In this document: positions 51,774 through 59,827 of the stretch, one piece after another
Layout of the letters: each line of letters begins with the position of its first letter
Position numbering within the stretch: the stretch's first letter is position 1
Origin: Planctomycetota bacterium
GTDB taxonomy: Bacteria; Planctomycetota; Phycisphaerae; UBA1845; UTPLA1
Assembly (NCBI GenBank): GCA_016235815.1
Contig: JACRIM010000050.1
Span: forward strand, 61,421-125,420
DNA: 64,000 nt
Reading direction: 5' to 3'
Notes under the pieces: model-generated
Database searches by the model: none
Told to the model about the DNA's origin: nothing
What the model saw: only the letters and a program-made list of their open reading frames with translations
Position numbers and translations under genes: made by a program

Positions 51774-52820
51774 CTAATTTCGTGCCGGCTTGGGCTGCAT
51801 GATCGCATCCATCGACACGATGCTCTTGATCGTCAGCGCCTTGCGCGGGCGGTGTTCGCCATCAACCTCGACTTCACCGAGCTTTTTCAGCACGGCAAGA
51901 GATTGCGGGCCGATGACCTGGCCGAATGCCGTGTAGTGCCCGTCCCACGCGGCCTGCCGTGACAGACAGATGAAAAACTGGCTGCTTGCCGAATTCGGAT
52001 CGCCTTCAATCAACGCCATCGCCACAGTGCCGAACTCAAACGGCGTGTCGTTGAATTCCGGCGGCAGTGTCGCTCCGTCCGGTCGCTTCCCCGTACCGTT
52101 GCCGTCGGGGCAACCGCCGAGGATGAATTGATTGTTATAGACCGAGTGAAACGTCTTGCCGTGATAGAAGCGTTTGTCGACCAACTCGAGAAAGTTGGCG
52201 ACGTGGCGCGGAGCCTTGTCGTAAAAGAGCAGCATGTTCATCACGCCGTAATCGGTCTCGATGGCCACCTGTTTGTACTGCATGACGCGAATCGTGATCG
52301 GCTCTGCCACCAACGCGCCGCCATACGGACGCCAGCCGAGGGCATAGATACCGGCCTGATGCAACCCGGGATAAAAGCGGGCAACATCAAATCGAAGACC
52401 GATCGTGCCAAACGGTGCGAGCGTGACGGCCGGCACGGGATACTCGGGCTTGCGCACAATGCGATCACCCATCTGCGGATTCTCTTCCGACGCGATCTCA
52501 AGTCCCTTGAAGTTCGGCCCTGAGAAAACATGTTCGAGCGGCAGGCCCATGCCCTGATCGGTGCGCTCTTTCCCGACCAGTGCGCCGGGCACCGTCAGCT
52601 TCACTGGCTCATCGGTGCGATTGATGATGACGAATTCGAGAATCACTTCCCCGCCGACGGGAACCGTCGTGCGCGGCGCACGCAACTCAACGCGAATCTG
52701 ATCGGCCAGCGTCGGCTCGGCGATGGCAAGCGGCGGTGGGGCCGGAGGCGCGGCGGGTTGCGACGTTTGACCGCAAACCAGCGCGGCCCACATCAGGATG
52801 GAAGACAGTGTCGCCTGCAT
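51774..52820 (-). CDS. exported cyclophilin-type peptidyl-prolyl isomerase
   Basis: A 348-residue protein with an export signal (SSILMWAALVCGQT), a Pro-rich linker, a beta-rich N-terminal domain (about 45-185) and a cyclophilin domain at the C-terminus. Cyclophilin features are FLELVDKRFYHGKTFHSVYN, FILGGCPDGNGTG and a variant active-site region ending SQFFICLSRQAAWDGHYTAFGQVI. It probably assists folding outside the cytoplasm. GGGAG precedes the ATG at 52820; a GTG at 52835 is less likely. Confidence 0.87.
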   Translation of the reverse strand: MQATLSSILMWAALVCGQTSQPAAPPAPPPLAIAEPTLADQIRVELRAPRTTVPVGGEVILEFVIINRTDEPVKLTVPGALVGKERTDQGMGLPLEHVFSGPNFKGLEIASEENPQMGDRIVRKPEYPVPAVTLAPFGTIGLRFDVARFYPGLHQAGIYALGWRPYGGALVAEPITIRVMQYKQVAIETDYGVMNMLLFYDKAPRHVANFLELVDKRFYHGKTFHSVYNNQFILGGCPDGNGTGKRPDGATLPPEFNDTPFEFGTVAMALIEGDPNSASSQFFICLSRQAAWDGHYTAFGQVIGPQSLAVLKKLGEVEVDGEHRPRKALTIKSIVSMDAIMQPKPARN

Positions 52821-53082
52821 CGAACTCCCAGGCACATACGCCGGGCGGGATTGTCCCCCGCCGATGGCTGGACGCGGCTCGCATTATCGGACGATACACC
52901 CGAACCTGTACCGCGGAAACATGGTCGTTTATCGACGGTCCCCGCAGCATTCCCATAACTAGGGCATCGGCAACGGCCCGCGTAGCCGTACCCCACATGA
53001 TACACGCCGCCGGGCCATGCGCCGCGGATTCGTCGGTCGTTTTCGGCAGGATGTGCAGGCCGTTCTTGCGCCTGACCGCAGG

Positions 53083-53514
53083 TCAGGACGGGGCGGCCGC
53101 ACGGATCATCAGGATCGGGATTCCCGTGCGATGGCGCAACGAGGATGCAACACTGCCAAGAATCGTGTCCTTGATAAAGCGGTGGCCATGAGTCGCCATG
53201 GCGATCAGGTCCGGTTGCTCGCGCCCGGCGGCCGCGAGGATCTCGGCCACCGGGTCCCCCATTTCGAGCAACACGCGCACCTCAAACCCGTCCGCGGCAA
53301 GATCGGATCGGCACGTCTCAAGATACTCTCGGTCACCCCGGATTTCTTCGGAGTCATCAAGGTTCAGCGATTCCTTGTTTCGTGCAGCGTGCCCATCGGC
53401 GACGTGAATGAGGATGAGGCGCGACTTCATCAACCGGGCCAGCTCACGCACATGCGCGAGAATCGTCCGGTCGGCTGGCGAGTTGTCGAGCGGAACCATA
53501 ATCGTCTTATACAT
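53083..53514 (-). CDS. universal stress protein
   Basis: A 143-residue UspA-family protein: N-terminal YKTIMVPLDNSPADRTIL, middle MGDPVAEILAAA and the nucleotide-binding end LIAMATHGHRFIKDTILGSVASSL, which fits the G-2x-G-9x-G(S/T) pattern for ATP binding. GGAG lies 6 bases before the ATG. It follows mntH by 14 bases and is probably co-transcribed with it, linking manganese uptake with stress. Confidence 0.85.
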   Translation of the reverse strand: MYKTIMVPLDNSPADRTILAHVRELARLMKSRLILIHVADGHAARNKESLNLDDSEEIRGDREYLETCRSDLAADGFEVRVLLEMGDPVAEILAAAGREQPDLIAMATHGHRFIKDTILGSVASSLRHRTGIPILMIRAAAPS

Positions 53515-53528
53515 GCGCGACTCCGGCC

Positions 53529-54917
53529 TCAGCTTATCCAACCTCGTAACGTCTCGACCAGAAGATACAGGTTTAGGACGACGATCACCAACGTGACAAC
53601 CCATGCCAACGGCGCGAGCCACGGGCTGTTCACGAAGCGTCCCATCTTTCGCTTCTCCCCGGTGAACTTCACCAGCGGCACCACCGCAAACGACAGTTGC
53701 ATCGAGAGTACCACCTGGCTCAGGATTAGCAATTTGCCGACACCGCTCTCACCATAGATCGCCGCGACCACCACGGCCGGCACGATGGCCACAAGGCGCG
53801 TCACCAGCCGTCGCACCCACGGTCGCAGGCGAATGTCGAGAAACCCCTCCATGACGATCTGGCCCGCGAGTGTCCCCGTCAGCGTGGAGTTCTGCCCGGA
53901 GGCCAGCAGGGCAATGGCGAACACCGCCGACGCCGCGGAGACTCCGAGCACCGGAGAGAGCAGCTTGTAGGCATCACCGATGTCGGCGACATCCTGATGC
54001 GGCGTGCCGTGGAAGGCCGACGCCGCAAGAACCAAAATGGCCCCGTTGATGAAAAAGGCGCAAAGCAGCGCCACGGTCGAATCGAGCGTGCCATACCGAA
54101 TCGCCATCGCCTTGCCGGCGTCGTCGCGCGTGAAGGCGCGCGTCTGAACAATGCTGCTGTGAAGATACAAATTATGAGGCATCACCGTCGCGCCGAGGAT
54201 ACCGATGGCAATGTAGAGCATGTCCGGATTCATCACGATCTGCGAACGCGGCGCCAGTCCGCCGAGCACGCCGAACCAGTCGGGCCTGCTGTGAAACAAC
54301 TCATACGCAAAGCACCCGCCGATGACCATGATCAGCGTCCCGACCACCACTTCGAGAATCCGAAACCCGCGATGTTGCAGCAGCAACACCACCATCACAT
54401 CGAACGCCGTGAGCAACACGCCGCCGACCAATGGAATGCCGAACAACAGATTGAGCGCGATCGCCGACCCGATGACCTCCGCAAGATCGCACGCCGCAAT
54501 CGCAATCTCGCAAATGAACCAGAGAAACAGTCCGACCGGCCGAGAGTAATGATCGCGGCAGGCCTGCGCCAGGTCGCGACCGGTGACGATACCCAGCTTC
54601 AGGGCGAGATACTGAAGCAGGATCGCCATGAAATTTGAAATGAGAATGACCGACAGCAGCGTGTAGCCAAATTGAGCACCGCCCGCGAGGTCCGTCGCCC
54701 AGTTGCCCGGGTCCATGTAACCGACCGCGACCATGAGACCGGGACCGGCAAAGGCCAGAATTTTTCGCCATCGCCGCGCGTCATGCGCAACAGGAATCGA
54801 CGAATGCACCTCAGAAAGGGAGAGTTGGCCGACACTCCGTCGCCAGCCCCCGACCGGATCCGGGTGACCGGCAGTGCCCTGCGGCCCGGTCATCGCCTCG
54901 TCTTGTGAAATCTCCAT
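53529..54917 (-). CDS. mntH: Nramp-type manganese/divalent metal transporter
   Basis: A 462-residue inner-membrane protein with about eleven spans. Nramp metal-site motifs are visible: [14 protein letters not shown] in span 1 and [14 protein letters not shown] in span 6. It imports Mn2+ (and possibly Fe2+) with protons. An N-terminal cytoplasmic extension of about 45 residues is present. The divergent gene at 55094 is a DtxR/MntR-type repressor, and a candidate operator lies between, so manganese repression is likely. Confidence 0.92.
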   Translation of the reverse strand: MEISQDEAMTGPQGTAGHPDPVGGWRRSVGQLSLSEVHSSIPVAHDARRWRKILAFAGPGLMVAVGYMDPGNWATDLAGGAQFGYTLLSVILISNFMAILLQYLALKLGIVTGRDLAQACRDHYSRPVGLFLWFICEIAIAACDLAEVIGSAIALNLLFGIPLVGGVLLTAFDVMVVLLLQHRGFRILEVVVGTLIMVIGGCFAYELFHSRPDWFGVLGGLAPRSQIVMNPDMLYIAIGILGATVMPHNLYLHSSIVQTRAFTRDDAGKAMAIRYGTLDSTVALLCAFFINGAILVLAASAFHGTPHQDVADIGDAYKLLSPVLGVSAASAVFAIALLASGQNSTLTGTLAGQIVMEGFLDIRLRPWVRRLVTRLVAIVPAVVVAAIYGESGVGKLLILSQVVLSMQLSFAVVPLVKFTGEKRKMGRFVNSPWLAPLAWVVTLVIVVLNLYLLVETLRGWIS

Positions 54918-55004
54918 CCGAGCGCCTGCCTTGCAACCAGCCGGTCCCGCCGTAGCATTCGGGACGTGTCATGCATCGAACATCGATCACCCTCAGCCAT
55001 AAAG

Positions 55005-55020
55005 TTTAGCCGAGGTTACA
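55005..55020. promoter_or_regulatory. candidate MntR operator
   Basis: TTTAGCC-GA-GGTTACA is an imperfect palindrome (five of seven positions match) in the mntH-mntR divergent region, resembling DtxR-family sites. Position and symmetry support it; binding is not shown. Confidence 0.4.
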
Positions 55021-55093
55021 TTATCATAACGCTCCCCCCCGACATTTACCAGCAGGCCGGATCGGTGCGCCCCCTGCCGACCGCGAGGGACGT

Positions 55094-55573
55094 ATGACCC
55101 CCTCACGAAAGCCCGCCCGACGCAAACCCGCGCCCTCCAGATCGGCCGCTGAGCAGGAAGCCCTCCGCGCCACGGCCTTCCGCACCTCCCGCCGTCACAA
55201 CGCCGCCGAAACAGAGGAGGACTACGTCGAACTCATCGACGACCTGATCCGCGAGCGCGGCGAGGCCCGCAGCGTCGACATGGCCCAGCGGCTCGGCGTC
55301 TCCCACGTCACCGTCGCCAAGACCATCCGCCGCCTGCGCGACAAAGAACTCATTCAATACGAACCCTATCGGGCGATCTTCCTGACCCCCAAGGGCAAAT
55401 CACTCGCCGAACGCTGCCGCGGGCGTCATCAACAGGTCGTGGACTTCCTCACCGCCCTCGGCGTCTCCACCCGCGCCGCCGAAGTCGACGCCGAAGGCAT
55501 CGAACACCACGTCAGCGCCGAAACCCTCGACGCCATGCGCCGCTTTACCCGTGAACGGCGCAAGGGCAGTTAA
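55094..55573 (+). CDS. mntR: manganese-responsive DtxR-family regulator MntR
   Basis: A 159-residue winged-helix regulator. After a basic N-terminus (20 residues) comes EEDYVELIDDLIRERGEARSVDMAQRLGVSHVTVAKTIRRL, the DtxR-type helix-turn-helix, then the dimerisation part with metal-ligand candidates in HQQVVDFLTAL and AEGIEHHVS. It matches the E. coli-type MntR, which lacks an SH3 domain. Divergent from mntH. With Mn2+ bound it would repress mntH. Confidence 0.88.
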   Translation: MTPSRKPARRKPAPSRSAAEQEALRATAFRTSRRHNAAETEEDYVELIDDLIRERGEARSVDMAQRLGVSHVTVAKTIRRLRDKELIQYEPYRAIFLTPKGKSLAERCRGRHQQVVDFLTALGVSTRAAEVDAEGIEHHVSAETLDAMRRFTRERRKGS

Positions 55574-55631
55574 ACGGTCACGGTCGCACCGGCCGAATCT
55601 GATACAATTCCCGCTCTACGGAGGATTTGCC

Positions 55632-56501
55632 ATGCCACGCATCGTTCGCGGCGGATTGATTCAAGCCACCCTTTCCGAACCGGGCACCGCCCCCATCGAG
55701 AAGATCAAAAAGAGCATGATCGACAAGCACGTCGGCCTGATCGAGTCGGCCGCCAAGCAGGGCGCGCAGGTTGTCTGCCTGCAGGAGCTGTTCTACGGCC
55801 CCTACTTCTGCTGCGACCAGGACACCAAGTGGTACAGCATGGTGGAGAAAATCCCCGACGGCCCGACCGTCAAACTGATGTGCGATCTCGCCAAGCGTCT
55901 GAAGATCGTCCTCGTCGTGCCCATGTACGAGGAAGACATGCCCGGCGTCTATTACAACTCCGCCGCCGTCATCAACGCCGATGGTTCGTATCTTGGCAAG
56001 TATCGCAAGATGCACATCCCCCACGTGGCCCCCGGCTTCTGGGAAAAATTCTTCTTCCGCCCCGGCAACCTCGGCTACCCGGTCTTCGATACCGCCGTCG
56101 GCAAGGTCGGCGTCTATATCTGTTACGACCGCCACTTCCCCGACGGCGCACGCTGCCTCGGCCTGAACGGCGCGGAGATCGTCTTCAACCCGTCGGCCAC
56201 CGTCGCAGGGCTTTCAGAATATTTGTGGAAGCTGGAACAGCCCGCCCACGCCGTCGCGAATCAGTATTTCGTCGGCGCGATTAACAGACCGGGCTTCGAG
56301 GAGCCCTGGCGCATCGGCGAGTTCTACGGCCAAAGCTACTTCTGCGACCCGCGCGGCCAGATGCTCGCCGTCGGCAAACGCGTGGAGGACGACGTCGTCA
56401 TCGCCGACCTGAACCTCGACCTCATCCGCGAAGTGCGAAACACGTGGCAGTTCTTCCGTGATCGGCGGCCGGAGAGTTATGGGGAGATCGTGCGGCTTTA
56501 A
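55632..56501 (+). CDS. nitrilase-superfamily amidohydrolase
   Basis: A 289-residue carbon-nitrogen hydrolase with the Glu-Lys-Cys triad: E52 in CLQELFYGPYF, K126 in YRKMHIP and C164 in YICYDRHFP. The pattern YFCCDQDTKWY and DGPTV are close to beta-ureidopropionase/N-carbamoylputrescine amidase members. A perfect GGAGGA lies 6 bases before the ATG at 55632. It stands alone, so pathway assignment (pyrimidine or polyamine) is open. Confidence 0.87.
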   Translation: MPRIVRGGLIQATLSEPGTAPIEKIKKSMIDKHVGLIESAAKQGAQVVCLQELFYGPYFCCDQDTKWYSMVEKIPDGPTVKLMCDLAKRLKIVLVVPMYEEDMPGVYYNSAAVINADGSYLGKYRKMHIPHVAPGFWEKFFFRPGNLGYPVFDTAVGKVGVYICYDRHFPDGARCLGLNGAEIVFNPSATVAGLSEYLWKLEQPAHAVANQYFVGAINRPGFEEPWRIGEFYGQSYFCDPRGQMLAVGKRVEDDVVIADLNLDLIREVRNTWQFFRDRRPESYGEIVRL

Positions 56502-56536
56502 CAAGAAAACGACCGCCTTAAGGCAGTTACCCGACT

Positions 56537-57100
56537 ATGTTTTTTTGGCGATACCGCGGGCTAGACATAATTCTAAGAAATGAGCAAGAGCGTGCACTTG
56601 TCAATGAAGTGACAAGTGATCCCGAGGAAGTAATTGGTTATTACGCAATACAAGAGACACGAAACGTGTTAGAGAAGAGGATGTTCAAACATCTTGAACG
56701 CCTAGCAAAGGAAGATGAAGAGAAGTTCTGGCGACGCTTTGCATTTCATAGTTATTATGATTCAGAAGCCAGCGACGCCTTCCCCGATATTTTAACTGCA
56801 TATTTTAGGGCCACACTTCGAGCAATGCTTGTTACACCAGCAATGATGGATCTAAGCGACGTAACAAATAACTTTTCGGCGGGCGATACAGCATTCTATG
56901 TGGCTGTATTTCCTAGATGGCCCAGGATATTGTGGCAGTGTGGCATTCGGCCCAAGCGAACCGCCTTACTTGTTTTCCCACAAAACTCAATTACCAAGCT
57001 GGCGGGAACTGTCCCACATTTTTTTATTGGACTTCGTCACGGAAAAATCGCGTTTCGTCCAGATAGAGTTGATTTCGTATCTTATGAACTTGATAGGTAA
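56537..57100 (+). CDS. hypothetical protein in A+T-rich DNA
   Basis: A 187-residue soluble protein of no recognised family. It has a helical first half (PEEVIGYYAIQETRNVLEKR, RLAKEDEEKFWRRFAFHSYYD) and a beta-rich second half with ALLVFPQNSITKL. Base composition and codon choice are visibly more A+T-rich than in all neighbours, and no strong ribosome site is present. This suggests recent transfer, next to the disrupted comM gene. No mobile-element gene is attached directly. Confidence 0.5.
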   Translation: MFFWRYRGLDIILRNEQERALVNEVTSDPEEVIGYYAIQETRNVLEKRMFKHLERLAKEDEEKFWRRFAFHSYYDSEASDAFPDILTAYFRATLRAMLVTPAMMDLSDVTNNFSAGDTAFYVAVFPRWPRILWQCGIRPKRTALLVFPQNSITKLAGTVPHFFIGLRHGKIAFRPDRVDFVSYELDR

Positions 57101-57246
57101 TCGCTAAGCAATGAACAGACCTCTTCGTCTGCATAGGCTGGCAGCTTATGCCGATTAATGGTTCATCAACGACGTCCCGACGTCAGAAATCAAATAACCT
57201 GTAGCTGTGTATTGCCCGGCTTGAGGACAAGCGTAGAATCCGCCCC

Positions 57247-58305
57247 ATGCTCTCACGGCTCCAGAGTGTCACCCTCGTTGGGATCGAGGCCATCCCCTGC
57301 GAAGTCGAGGTCAACGTCGCCACCCGCGGCTTCTCCACGGCCCAGATCGTCGGCCTGCCCGACACCGCCGTAAAGGAATCCCTTGAACGCATTCGCACCG
57401 CCGTCACAAATTGCGGCTACGAATTACCCGCCCATCGCACCGTCATCAACCTCGCCCCCGCCGACATCCGCAAGGAAGGCCCGGCCCTCGATCTGCCCAT
57501 CGCCCTCGGTATGCTCTTCGCCGCCGACGGCATGGTCCCCGCCAGCGTCAAGGAATACATGATCGCCGGCGAGCTTGCACTCGATGGCCGTCTGCGTCCC
57601 ATCAAAGGCGCGCTCAGCATGGCCATGCTCGCGAAGAAGGAAGGCTATCGCGGTGTCCTTGTTCCGCGCGACAATGCCAACGAGGCCGCCGTAGTCGACA
57701 GCGTCGAAGTCATCGGCGTCGGCTCCCTGACCGATGCCGTCGGATTCCTCAATGAACAACTCCCGCTCGAACCGACTGTCGTCGACCTGCAAGACGTCTT
57801 CGAGAAGTCGTCAAACTACGACGTCGACTTCGCCGACGTCCGCGGCCAAGAGGTCTGCAAACGCGCCCTCACCGTCGCAGCCGCCGGCGGCCACAACCTG
57901 CTCCTCATCGGCCCGCCCGGCTCCGGCAAGACGCTCATGGCCAAATGTCTGCCCACCATCCTGCCGCCGCTTTCGCTCAATGAATCACTCGAAACCACGC
58001 GCATCTGGTCCGCCTCGGGCAAGCTCCCCGTCGGCGCATCCCTGCTCGGCGTCCGACCCGTGCGCACACCGCATCACTCCGCAAGCGGGCCGGCACTCGT
58101 CGGCGGCGGCACCATCCCACAGGCCGGCGAAGTCTCCCTGGCGCATCATGGCATTCTCTTTCTCGACGAGTTCCCCGAGTTTCAACGCAGCATCCTCGAA
58201 ACCTTGCGTCAGCCAATGGAAGACGGCTGCGTCACCATCGCCCGCTCACACAGCGCGGTGCGATTCCCCGCCGAGTTCATGATGGTCGCCGCGATGAACC
58301 CCTGA
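57247..58305 (+). pseudogene. comM: comM/yifB Mg-chelatase-like ATPase, 3' part displaced by insertion
   Basis: The N-terminal 352 residues of a YifB/ComM AAA+ protein (normally about 510). The Lon-substrate-like N-terminal domain, Walker [17 protein letters not shown] and Walker [12 protein letters not shown] are intact. The frame stops right after VAAMNP, where the family reads MNPCPCG, and the DNA then switches to the recombinase gene on the opposite strand. ComM is a helicase for recombination of transformed DNA. The remaining third should lie beyond the element, outside the window. Confidence 0.88.
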
Positions 58306-59827
58306 AGTTGCGTTGCTTTCCTGCCACAAGTTCAGCGGTAGAGGGCAAGTAGTTGAGGTCAAAGGAGATATCGTCTTGGGCGATTTCGATTCGCTGGACG
58401 ATGGTCTCGACCAAGGCCCGGCGATCAGCACTGGGTAGTTCTGGCCACTGTTCATAAAGACCTTGGGCCTGAGAGGCGATCTCGGCGGCCGAGACGTTTT
58501 CGATGGCCAGAAAATCGACTTCGCCCTGCAACCGGGGGATCTCGGCAGTTACTTGCGCTAATCGTTCCTCAAGGGGGCGATTGCGGGCACCGAAGGCCGT
58601 CGGGGTTAGTTGGTCGGCCAGATAGAGTTGATAGAGTTTGTCCATCTCGGCCCGGATTCGCGTCCGTTCACTTTCCAGGGACTCCAGCAGTCTCTGCTTG
58701 TCGGCCAGGACGCGATCGGCATCGGCCAGATAGCGGGCCACGTCGTCGGGCGACAAGAAGAAGTCCTTCAATTGTTCGACGAAGACCCGCTCCAGATCGT
58801 TCAGCGGGATCTTGTTGCGGCACTTGTAGCAGATGTACTTGGGCGAATTCGAGGGGACATACATCTTCTGGCCGCAGTGGCAATAGGCGATGCCGGTAAA
58901 GAGATGCACGGCCCGACGGGCGGGCCGGCGGCCGGCGGCTCGCTCTTTCAAGAGGGCATTGCATTCGCGCCAGAGTTCCTCGGACACAATGGGTTCGACC
59001 GGGGTCAGAATCCAATCATCCTCCGGCTTCTTGATCCAGTGCCTGCCCTCACCCAGGCTCTTGGTGTAGTTGGCCCGCCGCGATCCCATGGCGGTTGGGT
59101 CTTCCAAGAGACGCCGCACGGTGGTGTCGGAAAACTGGCTGCCATTGCGGGTGCGATGCCCGGCTTCGTTGAGGAGCCGGGCGACAGTCTTGAGACGACC
59201 GTGACTGCGGAACAGTTCATAGAGGAGCTTCCGCACCGGGGCTTCGGTCGGATCGGGCACCAGCTGGTCGTCCTGCCAGCGATAGCCAAAGGGGGCGGCA
59301 CCACCGAGTGACTTGCCCATCGTGGCCCGGACCTTGACCGAGGCGGAAACCCGATCGGCGATCTCTTCCCGCTCCCACTGGGCCATGCCCGCGATCATGG
59401 TGTAGAAGAAGCGACCGGCCGGTGACGAGGTATCGATGGACTCTTGCAGTGAGATCAGGTCGGCCTGATGGGTCTTGAAGTACTCGGCGAACTCCAACAG
59501 TTCCTTGGTGTTGCGGGCCAGCCGCGCCAGCTTGGAAAAGATAAGGCCAGTGATCCGCCCGGCGGCCACGTCATCTCGCATCGCCGTCGTCTCGGGATGA
59601 CCCATGACCGTCTTGCCGGAGACGCCGGAGAGATCATAGACGCGGACAATGTCCCAGCCCTTGGCCTCGGCATACATTCGGGCCCGGCGTTCGTGATGTT
59701 CCGGACTCTCCCCCTTGGCCTGGTCCTCGGTTGAAACGCGAATCCAGATACCGACCCGCTTGCTCGCCTCGGTATGCGTGCGACTCGGTATCAACTCTCT
59801 ACCTCCGACCGTCGCTTTCCCGGCCAT
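58277..59827 (-). CDS. large serine recombinase (integrase)
   Basis: A 516-residue large serine recombinase. The resolvase domain has the catalytic Ser in [19 protein letters not shown] and the Arg-rich [17 protein letters not shown]; a recombinase domain ([13 protein letters not shown]) and a zinc ribbon (YCHCGQKM with CYKC) follow, then a coiled coil. It would integrate and excise the element by site-specific recombination. The last eight codons lie inside comM DNA, so the C-terminus was altered by integration. Its ATG overlaps the ATPase stop (TGATG). Confidence 0.93.
   Translation of the reverse strand: MAGKATVGGRELIPSRTHTEASKRVGIWIRVSTEDQAKGESPEHHERRARMYAEAKGWDIVRVYDLSGVSGKTVMGHPETTAMRDDVAAGRITGLIFSKLARLARNTKELLEFAEYFKTHQADLISLQESIDTSSPAGRFFYTMIAGMAQWEREEIADRVSASVKVRATMGKSLGGAAPFGYRWQDDQLVPDPTEAPVRKLLYELFRSHGRLKTVARLLNEAGHRTRNGSQFSDTTVRRLLEDPTAMGSRRANYTKSLGEGRHWIKKPEDDWILTPVEPIVSEELWRECNALLKERAAGRRPARRAVHLFTGIAYCHCGQKMYVPSNSPKYICYKCRNKIPLNDLERVFVEQLKDFFLSPDDVARYLADADRVLADKQRLLESLESERTRIRAEMDKLYQLYLADQLTPTAFGARNRPLEERLAQVTAEIPRLQGEVDFLAIENVSAAEIASQAQGLYEQWPELPSADRRALVETIVQRIEIAQDDISFDLNYLPSTAELVAGKQRNFRGSSRRPS
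58297..58307. other. candidate attachment-site junction (comM side)
   Basis: The host sequence ATGAACCCCTG matches comM codons for MNPC up to the third base, after which it departs from the gene. The crossover should lie in this stretch. The opposite junction is outside the window. Confidence 0.55.
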
